Origin: Cohnella sp. CFH 77786
GTDB lineage: Bacteria > Bacillota > Bacilli > Paenibacillales > Paenibacillaceae
DNA length: 64,000 nucleotides
Assembly (NCBI RefSeq): GCF_019400745.1
Contig: NZ_WJIB01000002.1
Location: 186,001-250,000, forward strand
Direction of reading: 5' to 3'
Shown here in pieces: positions 53,145-62,176 of this stretch. How positions within the stretch are numbered: position 1 is the first letter of the stretch; every line of letters begins with the position of its first letter. A program made the position numbers and the translations under genes. Below the pieces are notes generated by a model. It had not been told where the DNA came from. It did not search any database and saw only the letters and a list, made by a program, of their open reading frames with translations.

Positions 53145-54593
53145 ATGAGCTATTTAAAAATATGGAATGCGCCCGAAGGGGCGGTAGGTCGGGATGATTT
53201 TGAGGTAAGCGTCCGCATCCCGGGAGAGGATTGGGAGCCGTTATTCGTGTATGAAGCGAAGGTGGACATGCACAATGTCAGACAAGCCTCCATGTCTTAT
53301 TTTGACATGGAGGGAACGGTGGAGGTAAGGGTCGAGAGCCGGAAGGGACCTATTCGCCAAGCTGTCATCCGCCCGCTCTCGAAGCGGATTCCGTTCGAAG
53401 TGGAAGATGCGGTCATGACCTTCCGCTTGGAAGAACCATGCAAGCTGTCGATTGAAGTGAACGGGGACCGGTTTGGCAATCTTCATCTTTTCGCGAATGC
53501 TCCGGAGGAGAATCCCCCGCAACCGGACGCACCGAACGTGCTGTTCCTGAAGCCTGCCATTCATCGGAAGGAGGATATCGACCGTTTGGCGAACAGTCCG
53601 CTGCAGCCTGGAGGGGCGGAACCTGAAGTGATCTATTTCGGGCCAGGGATGCATTATCTGGAGGAGACGATCTTCCGTATCCCGTCCGGGAAAACCGTCT
53701 ATATCGCCGGCGGCGCTATTGTTGTCGGTTCCCTTGTTTGCGATCATGTACAAGATGTCACCATTCGCGGCAGAGGGGTGCTCTATTTATCCGATTTCCA
53801 CCGGTTCTCCGCTTTCCGTGGCGTTAGGATCATGTTCTCGCATCATATTTCCGTGGAGGGTATCGTGCTGCTCGATCCGCCTCACTACAGCATTTACATC
53901 GGCAAGTCCGAGCATATTCGGATCCGCAACTTCAAGTCATTCAGCACGCGAGGATGGTCCGATGGGATCGACATGATGTCCAGCTCGCATGTGGAGATTG
54001 ACGATGTGTTCCTGCGCACATCCGACGATTGCATCGCCATATACGGAAGCCGCTGGGATTATAAAGGAGATTCGCGCTGCATAACGGTCAAAAACTCCGT
54101 CCTTTGGGCCGACGTAGCTCATGCGATGAACATCGGCGGGCATGGAGACTACCGTCGGGGCGGCGATCTGATCGAAGACATCAAGTTCAGCAATATCGAT
54201 ATTTTGGAGCACCATGAACCCCAGCCTGGATATTGGGGGGCCATGAACATTAACGTCGGGGATAATAACACGGTACGGAATGTCTGCTACGAGGATATCC
54301 GCGTGGAGGATTTTGAGCTTGGGCAGCTTGTGGACCTGCGCGTGGTATTTAATGAGAAATATAATCCCGCAGCCGGCAAGAAAATTGAGAACATCGAATT
54401 TCGCAATGTGACCTATAACGGAAGAAATGAAAACAAAAACCGCATATACGGGTTTAACCCTGAAAGGACCGTGGGCGGTGTGACCTTTACAAATCTGCGG
54501 ATTAACGGCGAGTTGATTCGAAGTGCGGAACAGGGGAATTTCGACATCAACGAACATACCTATGGCATTCAGTTTCGTATAGAAGAATCCTGA
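53145..54593 (+). CDS. GH28-like (polygalacturonase/GH49-like) beta-helix glycosidase
   Basis: A 482-residue right-handed parallel beta-helix glycosidase with an N-terminal beta-sandwich of about 120 residues. Helix motifs resemble GH28: GWSDGIDMMSSSHVEIDD, TSDDCIAIYG (double Asp) and MNIGGHGDYRRGG (HG motif), which line up with SDGID/DD/HG of polygalacturonases. The RIK motif typical of GH28 is not obvious. The N-terminal sandwich is reminiscent of GH49 dextranases, so GH28 is the better but not certain call. There is no signal peptide, so an exo-acting cytoplasmic role on imported galacturonides is plausible. SD AAGGAGGAG lies 7-15 bases before ATG 53145. The frame extends 27 bases upstream without an SD. 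It forms an operon with the gene at 54638. Confidence 0.8.
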   Translation: MSYLKIWNAPEGAVGRDDFEVSVRIPGEDWEPLFVYEAKVDMHNVRQASMSYFDMEGTVEVRVESRKGPIRQAVIRPLSKRIPFEVEDAVMTFRLEEPCKLSIEVNGDRFGNLHLFANAPEENPPQPDAPNVLFLKPAIHRKEDIDRLANSPLQPGGAEPEVIYFGPGMHYLEETIFRIPSGKTVYIAGGAIVVGSLVCDHVQDVTIRGRGVLYLSDFHRFSAFRGVRIMFSHHISVEGIVLLDPPHYSIYIGKSEHIRIRNFKSFSTRGWSDGIDMMSSSHVEIDDVFLRTSDDCIAIYGSRWDYKGDSRCITVKNSVLWADVAHAMNIGGHGDYRRGGDLIEDIKFSNIDILEHHEPQPGYWGAMNINVGDNNTVRNVCYEDIRVEDFELGQLVDLRVVFNEKYNPAAGKKIENIEFRNVTYNGRNENKNRIYGFNPERTVGGVTFTNLRINGELIRSAEQGNFDINEHTYGIQFRIEES

Positions 54594-54637
54594 ATCGGTC
54601 CGGAACGGTCGGGTATTATGAGGGGAGTGAAGAAGAA

Positions 54638-55552
54638 ATGAAATCGCCATTGTTCAGGGATCCCATCTATGACGGAGCGGCAGATCCTGTCGTCATTTGG
54701 AATCGTCAGGCCAAGGAATGGTGGATGGTTTATACGAACCGCCGCGCAACGCAGGAAGGTCCGAAATTCGGATGGGTGCATGGCACCGATCTCGGTGTCG
54801 CTTCTTCATCGGATGGCGGATCAACCTGGTTATACCGGGGAATCCTGCAAGATCTCGAAACGGAATGGGGCAGAAATACGTTCTGGGCGCCTGAAATCAT
54901 TTGGCATGACGGGCTGTACCATATGTATGTCACTTACGTCCACGGCGTACCGGATGATTGGACGGGCAAGGCTCGAATCAGGCATTATACAAGCCCCGAT
55001 CTTATTCGCTGGGAGTTCCAGTCCACGCTTGGCATTAGTGACGAGAACGTGATCGATGCCTGTGTGTACCGGCTGCCGAACGGCACGTTTCGCATGTGGT
55101 TTAAGCAACGGAATCATACCTACGCTGCCGAAAGCAAGGATCTGTATCATTGGCAGCCGATGGGTCCGGTGATCACCGAAAGAGGCCACGAAGGACCGAA
55201 TGTGTTTCAGTTCAAAGGATATTATTGGCTTATCGTAGACGAATGGAGAGGACAAGGTGTTTTCCGCTCCGACGATCTGATGACATGGGAACGAAACGGC
55301 ATCATTCTCGACCAACCCGGCAAACGTGAGGATGACGGGACGATCGGCCTTCATGCAGATGTGGTCGTACAAGGAGATGAGGGGTATATCTTTTATTTCA
55401 CTCATCCCGGCCGTGTGAATGGGCATAACGAAGATACGGGCTATGAAATGCGCCGCTCGTCCATTCAGGTTGCCAAGCTGGAGGTTAAGGACGGTGTGCT
55501 GATCTGTGACCGCGACGAGGAGTTTGAGTTAAATCTTGGAGCGGAAGATTAA
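54638..55552 (+). CDS. GH43-superfamily (GH43/32/117-type) propeller glycosidase
   Basis: A 304-residue protein made only of a five-bladed propeller. Seen: early Asp in DGAADPVVIWNRQAKEWWMV, FWAPEIIWHDGLYHMYVTY, SDENVIDACVYRLPNG, HEGPNVFQFKGYYWLIVDEW and GLHADVVVQGDEGYIFYFTH. This motif order resembles GH43/GH117-like enzymes; family number uncertain. No signal peptide. SD AGGGGAGTGAAG precedes the ATG. It follows the beta-helix gene by 45 bases and probably acts on the same pectic oligosaccharide. Confidence 0.8.
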   Translation: MKSPLFRDPIYDGAADPVVIWNRQAKEWWMVYTNRRATQEGPKFGWVHGTDLGVASSSDGGSTWLYRGILQDLETEWGRNTFWAPEIIWHDGLYHMYVTYVHGVPDDWTGKARIRHYTSPDLIRWEFQSTLGISDENVIDACVYRLPNGTFRMWFKQRNHTYAAESKDLYHWQPMGPVITERGHEGPNVFQFKGYYWLIVDEWRGQGVFRSDDLMTWERNGIILDQPGKREDDGTIGLHADVVVQGDEGYIFYFTHPGRVNGHNEDTGYEMRRSSIQVAKLEVKDGVLICDRDEEFELNLGAED

Positions 55553-55562
55553 CGGGCGTACC

Positions 55563-55709
55563 TTATATTTTTCCGTTGAGATACGCTTGTTTTCCGTCCC
55601 GTAAAAATACCGGAATCGTGCTTACCGGAGCTTCGACATGAATCGTTTGACCCCTTCGAAGAACCTTCCTGGACGATTGAGCGCTTTCGCCGCCTTTGCG
55701 GGTGGTGTA
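55563..55709 (-). pseudogene. Relic of a GH31 C-terminus
   Basis: On the minus strand a 49-codon stretch runs to a stop at 55563: it begins RYTTRKGGESAQSSRKVLRR and then reads GQTIHVEAPVSTIPVFLRDG and KQAYLNGKI. The block (E)APxxxIPVFxRxG is the typical end of GH31 alpha-glucosidases/xylosidases. Upstream on that strand nothing else of GH31 is visible, and the open frame there is not protein-like. It is best read as the last remnant of a deleted GH31 gene, lying in the 406-base gap before the solute-binding protein gene. Confidence 0.6.
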
Positions 55710-55808
55710 GCGCTTTTCTTTTTTTTCAGAAAAATAGTTATTTTCTATATGATTATTGGTTGGAATTAGGGTGTGTTTCCAGAATCTTCTCGAAGATAGA
55801 ATAGCTAT

Positions 55809-55842
55809 GATACCGCTTCCATCGATTGTTCGATGAAGCGGC
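55809..55842. promoter_or_regulatory. Hairpin with an overlapping cre-like sequence
   Basis: A near-perfect inverted repeat (CCGCTTCCATCGA at 55814-55826 and its partner TCGATGAAGCGG at 55831-55842, one bulged C) lies about 115 bases before the lipoprotein gene. TGATACCGCTTCCA at 55809-55822 matches the cre consensus in 12 of 14 positions. It has no T run. It may be an operator or CcpA site; function unproved. Confidence 0.35.
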
Positions 55843-55958
55843 ACTCAGTCAACAACTATAAGATCGGGGGAGTGATTCGGAATTGTCCGAGATATCGGTC
55901 AAGCTTTAACCTTGCAAGCAAGTGACAGCGATTACATTTCAATTCCAGGGGGATGAAA

Positions 55959-57350
55959 ATGATTAGCAAAAAATGGGTTGTGTTGCTTGTTGGTTTGATG
56001 TTGATCTTTTCTTTGGCGGCTTGCGGCAGCGGAAGCAACAGCGCAGGAAGCACCAATACACCTTCTCAAGCAGCTTCAAGCGATCCGGCGGCGACGAACG
56101 CTTCCGAGGAGACCAATGTCGCTGAAGAAGATGCGGTAGATTCCAATGGCACGCCAGAGATGGATTTCGATATGGGCGGGAAAACGATCAAGGTCGTCGC
56201 ATGGTATGACAAGTCCATCAAAGAGGATAATCCCGACAATATACAGCGTAAGAAGAACCTAGAAGCCTTGGAGAAAAAACATAACTTTAAAATGGAATAC
56301 GTTTCCGTCGATTGGGGCGAATATCAAAGCAAGGTTACGGCATCTCTGTTGTCCGGCGAGCCGATCGGCGATATCGTCGCCCTGGGGATCTCGTATACGA
56401 TTCCGACGCTAACGAAGCAGGGGCTGTTGTGGCCGGTAGATGAATATACGACGAACGGTAAAGTATTCAATCAGAAGATCCGGAATGAGATGTCGCAGTA
56501 TAACGGCAAAAGCTACGGTTTCCAGGCGGACTTGTCGAACCCGTGGGGAGGAATTTACTATAATCGTACCTTGATGGACAAACTCGGCATGAAGCCGTTG
56601 CAAGAGTATGTAGATAATGACCAGTGGAATTGGGATACGTTCATGCAAGTGGCCAAAGAGGCGACCAGAGATACGAATAACGACGGCAAGTTGGATACAT
56701 GGGGACTGACCAACTTCAATTTCTTTACGGAGGCGCTTATTTCCAACGAAGCGGACCTGGTCAACGGCGATAAGCAAAGTCTGGATGATCCGAAGACCGT
56801 TGAGGCGCTGAACCTGGTATCCCGAATTCTTACCGAGAAAGTTGCCCGGCCGCAGGAAACCGGGGCATGGGATGAGCCAGGCCGATTCTTCCGGCAAGGC
56901 AACGTCCTGTTGTATCCTGGCCCCAACTGGGATATTGGCAATATCAAGAAGGATATGGAGAATTCCGACATCGGATTTCTTCCGTACCCTAAAGGGCCGA
57001 GCGCATCGGAATATCATTATGGGACAACCGAATATGAGATGTTGACCATTCCGAAGGCGGTCGAGCATCCGGAGAGACTGATCTACATTTGGGAGAAAAT
57101 TCATGATATCGACTCCGTATACGACTATCCGGAACAAGCAGGACTGGAGCAGAACTTCACCAACGAGGCGGACATCAACAATGCCCTGTTGACCTCCAAA
57201 GGGTACGTGCTTCTCAAATACGGTACTTTCCCGAAAAACCCGTATTTCCAGATTTTGGGGGATATTCTTAACGGCGAATCGGTATCTACCGTCGTCGAGA
57301 AGTACAAGGCCGTGACCCAATCGGCCATAGACGAAGTGTATAAGAAGTAA
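55959..57350 (+). CDS. Solute-binding lipoprotein (family 1, sugar ABC)
   Basis: A 463-residue lipoprotein. ATG 55959 is preferred over 55953 because AGGGGG (55947-55952) directly touches the latter. The signal peptide MISKKWVVLLVGLMLIFSLA carries lipobox LAAC, then a Ser/Ala/Asn-rich linker. Mature part: TIKVVAWYDKSIKEDNPDN, DIVALGISYTIPTLTKQGLL and WGGIYYNRTLMDKLGMKPL are typical of sugar-binding proteins. It stands directly upstream of the operon with the large SBP fusion and two permeases, but a terminator separates them. It may be an alternative or additional binding protein for that importer. Confidence 0.9.
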   Translation: MISKKWVVLLVGLMLIFSLAACGSGSNSAGSTNTPSQAASSDPAATNASEETNVAEEDAVDSNGTPEMDFDMGGKTIKVVAWYDKSIKEDNPDNIQRKKNLEALEKKHNFKMEYVSVDWGEYQSKVTASLLSGEPIGDIVALGISYTIPTLTKQGLLWPVDEYTTNGKVFNQKIRNEMSQYNGKSYGFQADLSNPWGGIYYNRTLMDKLGMKPLQEYVDNDQWNWDTFMQVAKEATRDTNNDGKLDTWGLTNFNFFTEALISNEADLVNGDKQSLDDPKTVEALNLVSRILTEKVARPQETGAWDEPGRFFRQGNVLLYPGPNWDIGNIKKDMENSDIGFLPYPKGPSASEYHYGTTEYEMLTIPKAVEHPERLIYIWEKIHDIDSVYDYPEQAGLEQNFTNEADINNALLTSKGYVLLKYGTFPKNPYFQILGDILNGESVSTVVEKYKAVTQSAIDEVYKK

Positions 57351-57366
57351 CAATCCAGCAAGGCCG

Positions 57367-57409
57367 AACAGTCCCCGTCCAGTTCAAACTGTGAATGGGG
57401 ACTGTTTCT
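57367..57409 (+). terminator. Terminator between the lipoprotein gene and the fusion operon
   Basis: AACAGTCCCC / GGGGACTGTT stem (57367-57376 and 57397-57406) followed by TTTCT. A possible ATG at 57395 for the next gene touches this stem, which argues against that start. Partial read-through would favour the lipoprotein over the operon. Confidence 0.75.
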
Positions 57410-57445
57410 GAGTCATCGACCTTTGGCTTCGGGAGGAGAGAAACG

Positions 57446-60358
57446 TTGCATCTCAAAAGAAAGAGCTACATTGCGCTCCTGCTGGTTGTTCCTGTATTGT
57501 TGTCGGTTTGGGCTTTCTATCCTTCCACATCCTCTCCAGGGGGGCGCGTTCAGGCGATGTCCGATTTTGAAGCGATGACGGGCGCGGACGATCGCGACAG
57601 CTATGACCATTACCTGAAGCGTTATTCGTCCGAGGAGCGGCCCGACCAGGTCATTCGGATCGAGGGGGAGAGCTTCGCGGACCATGACGGGGACGGATTT
57701 CAAGTCGTCGACCGGTATGAAGGGGAAAGCGGCAAAGCCGTGATCACGCCGGAGACGGGAACGATCGGTTGGGACGTTCAAGTGAATCGTCCGGGACTGT
57801 ACAATGTCCGGATTCATTATTTCCCCATGGAAGGAAAGAGCTCCGCCATTGAAAGACAGTTCGCCATTAACGGAGAAGTGCCGTTCAAGGGCGCCGCAAT
57901 CGTCTCGTTCGACCGGGTGTGGGGCAATCGGGACGAACAAATCCATAGAGACGACCGGGGGAACGATCTGAGACCGAGGCAGGTCGAGAAGGCGGCATGG
58001 CAGATCGCCTCGTTTCAGGACAGCGAAGGCTATTATGACGAACCTTATTCATTCTACTTTGGTCGCGGCAGCAATCGCCTGACGCTGACCTCTTTAAGAG
58101 AACCGATGGTCATCGATTATATCGAGCTGTATCAGGAGCAAGCGCCGAAGAGTTACGCAGAGGTCAGTAACGAGTATGAAGCGAAAGGTTTAAAACCGGC
58201 GAAAGATCAATACATACTCATCCAGGCGGAGGAGGCGAAGCTGAAGTCTTCGCCGACCTTATATCCGCTGTCCGATCGCTCAAGCCCATCGGTGATGCCG
58301 TACGATGTGTCCAAGCTGAGGATCAATACGATCGGCGGTTTGAACTGGAAGCTGCCCGGACAATGGATCGAATGGGAATTCGATGTGCAAGAGGACGGGT
58401 TGTATCAAATTGCCTTGAAGCGGAAGCAGGATCAGCTTCGCGGCATATACGCCACGCGGAGCCTGACGATTGACGGACAATATCCGTTCGAGGAACTGAA
58501 GCGGCTGAGGTTTGATTTCAATATGGACTGGCAGACGGATGTGCTCGGAGACGAGCAGCCTTACTTGTTCTATCTGGCCAAGGGCAAGCATCGGATTCGC
58601 ATGGAGGTTGCGCTGGGAGAGATCGCTCCGCTGCTTCGAACGATCGAGTCCAGCGTGCTGCAGCTGAATGAAATGTATCGCAAGATTCTGGTCATCACCT
58701 CGAATACGCCCGATACTTATCGCGATTATCAATTGGAGAAGCGAATCCCCGACATGATCGAGGTCTTCCTTCAACAGGCGGATACGATTCAACGCGTTGC
58801 CGATTATCTGGAACAATCGACAGGGGAGCGTAGCGATAAGGTTGCCGTACTTCATACGATGGTTCGCCAGCTCCGGGAAATGGCGGCAGAGCCGGAAACG
58901 GTTGCAGGACGATTGAATTCGTTCAAAGTCAATATCGGCGGCCTTGGCACCTGGATGCTCACGGTTCGGGAACAGCCGCTTACGCTGGACTATCTGGTTA
59001 TCTCTTCGCCCGATAAGAAGCTTCCTCAGGCGAAGGCCACGTTCGGACAGAAGCTGAAACACGAGCTGGGCAGTCTTGTCTCATCCTACACCGAAGATTA
59101 TGACAGCATCGGCAATACCGCCAGCAAGCAACGCTCGATCACGGTCTGGATCACGACGGGACGAGATCAGGCGCAGGTATTAAAGAGCCTGATTGACGAG
59201 ACGTTCACGCCCGATACGAATATTTCCGTTAAGCTTCGGCTCGTTCCGGCCAACATTCTGCTGCCGGCTACGCTTGCCAACGAGGGGCCGGACGTCGCGA
59301 TGCAAATCGGCGAAGAAACGCCCGTCAACTATGCCATGCGCAAAGCTGCGGCTGATTTGTCGATTTTTCCCGATTACAAGGAGGTCGTTTCCCGATTTCG
59401 CGAGAGCGCTTTGAAGCCTTACGAGTATAACGGGGGGTTGTATGCCCTTCCTGAGCAGCAGACCTTCCCGATGCTGTTCTATCGCAAGGATATATTGAAG
59501 GAACTTAAATTGACGCCCCCCGAAACGTGGCAGGACGTCAATAACCTGATATCCGTTCTGCAAAAACGCAACATGGCGTTTTATTTGCCGATCGACATGC
59601 TTCCGAATTCAACGTTTGCCATGCTGCTCTTCCAGAACGGCGGCGAGTTTTATCGGGACGGCGACAGCAGGAGCGCTCTAGATTCCGAAGTATCCATGAA
59701 TGCATTCAAAACGTGGACCCAATTTTACACCAACTACAAATTTCCGCTGACCGCGGATTTCCCTAACCGGTTCCGCACGGGCGAGATGCCGCTCGGCATT
59801 GCGGATTATACGACCTACAACACCTTGTCGGTGCTCGCTCCGGAAATCAAAGGGCTATGGGACTTTACCGTCGTGCCCGGCACGGTGACGCCGGACGGAG
59901 CGGTTAATCACACGGTCCCCAGCCATACGACCGGTGTGATGATGCTTCAGAACGCGGACGACAAGGAGTCGGCATGGGAGTTTATGAAATGGTGGACCGA
60001 CAAGGAAACCCAGGTCGCGTTCGGACGGGAGATGGAAGGCCTTATGGGCGAAGCGGCGCGTTATCCGACCGCCAACATCGAAGCGCTCGAGCAACTGCCG
60101 TGGCCGATCCGGGATTATAACAACCTGAACCATCAATGGAAGTGGGTCAAAGGGATTCCGCAAGTTCCGGGCGGATACTTTACCGGCCGGCATCTGGATA
60201 ATGCGTTCCGCAAAGTCGTCAATAACGGCGAGAACCCGCGTGAAGCTCTGTCGGACTATATCCTGTACATCAACGACGAAATCAAGATCAAGCGCAAGGA
60301 ATTCAACCTGGGGGTGAGGGCCGATGCAAACGGAAGCGAAGCTTCAGACCAACCTTAA
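57446..60358 (+). CDS. Membrane-anchored SBP fused to carbohydrate-binding-like modules
   Basis: A 970-residue protein starting at TTG 57446, which has GGGAGGAG 8-15 bases upstream. ATG 57395 lies in the terminator and has no SD. The N-terminal hydrophobic segment (SYIALLLVVPVLLSVWAFYP) has no lipobox, so it is an anchor or signal peptide. Two CBM6/35-like beta-sandwiches follow: about 60-235 (VIRIEGESFADHDGDGFQVV, PGLYNVRIHYFPM) and 250-400 (YILIQAEEAKLKSS, PGQWIEWEFDVQEDGLYQIA). A helical region spans about 400-510, and a complete family 1 solute-binding domain runs from about 545 to 940 (SITVWITTGRDQAQVLKSLI, PEQQTFPMLFYRKDILKEL). The gene overlaps the permease start by 35 bases. The layout suggests a binding protein that also grips polymer or cell wall. 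Unusual, about twice the size of a normal SBP. Confidence 0.88.
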   Translation: MHLKRKSYIALLLVVPVLLSVWAFYPSTSSPGGRVQAMSDFEAMTGADDRDSYDHYLKRYSSEERPDQVIRIEGESFADHDGDGFQVVDRYEGESGKAVITPETGTIGWDVQVNRPGLYNVRIHYFPMEGKSSAIERQFAINGEVPFKGAAIVSFDRVWGNRDEQIHRDDRGNDLRPRQVEKAAWQIASFQDSEGYYDEPYSFYFGRGSNRLTLTSLREPMVIDYIELYQEQAPKSYAEVSNEYEAKGLKPAKDQYILIQAEEAKLKSSPTLYPLSDRSSPSVMPYDVSKLRINTIGGLNWKLPGQWIEWEFDVQEDGLYQIALKRKQDQLRGIYATRSLTIDGQYPFEELKRLRFDFNMDWQTDVLGDEQPYLFYLAKGKHRIRMEVALGEIAPLLRTIESSVLQLNEMYRKILVITSNTPDTYRDYQLEKRIPDMIEVFLQQADTIQRVADYLEQSTGERSDKVAVLHTMVRQLREMAAEPETVAGRLNSFKVNIGGLGTWMLTVREQPLTLDYLVISSPDKKLPQAKATFGQKLKHELGSLVSSYTEDYDSIGNTASKQRSITVWITTGRDQAQVLKSLIDETFTPDTNISVKLRLVPANILLPATLANEGPDVAMQIGEETPVNYAMRKAAADLSIFPDYKEVVSRFRESALKPYEYNGGLYALPEQQTFPMLFYRKDILKELKLTPPETWQDVNNLISVLQKRNMAFYLPIDMLPNSTFAMLLFQNGGEFYRDGDSRSALDSEVSMNAFKTWTQFYTNYKFPLTADFPNRFRTGEMPLGIADYTTYNTLSVLAPEIKGLWDFTVVPGTVTPDGAVNHTVPSHTTGVMMLQNADDKESAWEFMKWWTDKETQVAFGREMEGLMGEAARYPTANIEALEQLPWPIRDYNNLNHQWKWVKGIPQVPGGYFTGRHLDNAFRKVVNNGENPREALSDYILYINDEIKIKRKEFNLGVRADANGSEASDQP

Positions 60359-61280
60359 CCCGTTACAAGCGAAGAAGGAATCGCGATGGTCCGTTGCCCT
60401 GAAGGAGTTCAAAAGAGATAAGCATTATTACGTGCTGTTAAGCCCGTTCATGATCATTTTCTTCTTGTTTACGGTCATTCCGGTTGTCTGTTCTTTAGTG
60501 CTCAGTTTCTTTTATTTCAATATGCTGGAGGCTCCGCGGTTTATCGGGTGGCAGAATTACTCGCGGCTGTTTCTGAGCGACGACGTGTTTATGATCGCAT
60601 TGAAAAACACCTTGCTGTTTGCGCTCATCACCGGGCCGATCAGCTACATCGCCTGTTTCCTGTTTGCCTGGATTATTAACGAGCTGTCGCCCAAAGTACG
60701 AGCGATCATGACCCTCGTTTTTTATGCGCCGTCGATTTCCGGCAACGTGTATTTCGTCTGGCTGATTCTGTTTTCCGGAGACAGCTACGGTTATTTGAAC
60801 GGCATCCTGATGAAGCTCGGGTTTATTCTGGAACCGATCCAATGGCTGACGAACGAGAAATACATTATGACCATCGTCATCATCGTCCAGCTGTGGTTAA
60901 GCCTCGGCACCAGCTTTCTGGCCTTTATCGCCGGCCTTCAGACGATCGACAAGACGCTGGTGGAAGCCGCAACCGTTGACGGCATTCGCAACCGTTGGCA
61001 GGAGCTTTGGTTTATTACGCTGCCGTCCATGCGGCCGCAGCTGATGTTCGGGGCCGTCATGCAGATTACGGCGTCGTTCGCGGTTGCTGAAGTTTCGATC
61101 AACCTTGCGGGCTTTCCAAGCGTCAACTACGCGGCGCATACGGTCGTGACCCACCTGATGGATTACGGAACGATCCGATTCGAGATGGGCTACGCCTCCG
61201 CTATCGCGACGTTTCTGTTCGTCTTGATGCTCGGAACGAACAAGCTCACGCAATCCATGTTGAGAAAGGTAGGGGAGTGA
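60324..61280 (+). CDS. CUT1 ABC sugar transporter permease (UgpA/LacF type)
   Basis: A 318-residue permease with six membrane segments from YYVLLSPFMIIFFLFTVIPV on and the EAA loop VEAATVDGIRNRWQELWFIT. It starts inside the 3' end of the SBP-fusion gene (GGGGGTGAGGG upstream of ATG 60324), so the two are translationally coupled. The second permease overlaps its stop by 4 bases. Only distantly related to the duplicated permeases at 30.9 and 37.9 kb. Confidence 0.94.
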   Translation: MQTEAKLQTNLNPLQAKKESRWSVALKEFKRDKHYYVLLSPFMIIFFLFTVIPVVCSLVLSFFYFNMLEAPRFIGWQNYSRLFLSDDVFMIALKNTLLFALITGPISYIACFLFAWIINELSPKVRAIMTLVFYAPSISGNVYFVWLILFSGDSYGYLNGILMKLGFILEPIQWLTNEKYIMTIVIIVQLWLSLGTSFLAFIAGLQTIDKTLVEAATVDGIRNRWQELWFITLPSMRPQLMFGAVMQITASFAVAEVSINLAGFPSVNYAAHTVVTHLMDYGTIRFEMGYASAIATFLFVLMLGTNKLTQSMLRKVGE

Positions 61281-62158
61281 CATTGGACATGCGGATGCTC
61301 TCGGTCATTCGAACGCCCAGAAGGCTCAATCGCTCCTTTGCCGTCAGCTTCTTGTTGTTCGTGCTGCTGGGCCTGTTCGGCTGTTTTATGGCCTTGCCGT
61401 TAATCTTTACCGTGAACAACGCCTTTAAGCCGTTGGACGAATTGTTCATTTTCCCGCCGCGGCTTTTCGTAAACAATCCGACTATGGATAACTTCTTCGA
61501 TCTGGTGGCCTTGATGGGCAACTCGTGGGTGCCGCTCTCCCGATATATCGCCAACACGCTGCTCATTACGATTGTCGGAACCGCCGGCCACATTCTGCTT
61601 GCTTCCGCGGCGGCTTATCCGCTCGCGAAATACCGGTTCCGCGGCTCCAGATCGCTCTTCGCCATTGTCGTGCTCTCCCTGATGTTCTCGGGACATGTTA
61701 CCGCCATCCCGAACTACATGGTGATGTCCTGGATCGGATGGATCAACACGCATGCGTCGATTATCGTGCCTTCCCTGGCGTTCCCATTGGGTCTGTTCCT
61801 GATGAAGCAATTTATGGAACAAATACCGGACGCATTATTGGAAGCGGCCAAGATCGACGGAGCGAACGAATACCGGATTTATTGGAGCATCGTCATGCCG
61901 AATGTGAAGCCGGCGTGGTTGACGCTCATGATTTTGCAGTTCCCGATGCTGTGGGGTTCGGATGGAGGAAACTTTATCTACAGCGAGAACTTGAAGACGC
62001 TTCACTATGCCTTGGGCCAGATTACGGCGGGCGGAATTGCCCGGGCAGGCGTCGGAGCGGCGATCGCGCTGCTCTTGATGATCGTTCCGATCACGCTCTT
62101 TATCATTTCCCAGAGCAGCGTCATGCAGACGATGGCGACTTCCGGGATGAAAGACTAG
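61277..62158 (+). CDS. CUT1 ABC sugar transporter permease (MalG type)
   Basis: A 293-residue permease with EAA motif LEAAKIDGANEYRIYWSIVM and six membrane segments starting FAVSFLLFVLLGLFGCFMAL. GTG 61277 overlaps the previous stop (GTGA) and gives tight coupling; ATG 61289 is an alternative with AGGGGAG further upstream. No ATPase follows, so again a shared MsmX-type subunit is expected. Confidence 0.93.
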   Translation: MTLDMRMLSVIRTPRRLNRSFAVSFLLFVLLGLFGCFMALPLIFTVNNAFKPLDELFIFPPRLFVNNPTMDNFFDLVALMGNSWVPLSRYIANTLLITIVGTAGHILLASAAAYPLAKYRFRGSRSLFAIVVLSLMFSGHVTAIPNYMVMSWIGWINTHASIIVPSLAFPLGLFLMKQFMEQIPDALLEAAKIDGANEYRIYWSIVMPNVKPAWLTLMILQFPMLWGSDGGNFIYSENLKTLHYALGQITAGGIARAGVGAAIALLLMIVPITLFIISQSSVMQTMATSGMKD

Positions 62159-62176
62159 AAGGGGGCGTGCTCGAAA

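Noticed and set aside
55563..55844. Minus-strand frame of 93 codons as an intact gene
   Set aside because: Only the last 49 codons resemble protein (GH31 end). The first part is not protein-like and there is no SD, so it is reported as a relic.
57395..57445. ATG 57395 as start of the large SBP fusion
   Set aside because: It touches the stem of a terminator hairpin and has no SD; TTG 57446 has a near-perfect SD and is followed at once by a membrane segment.
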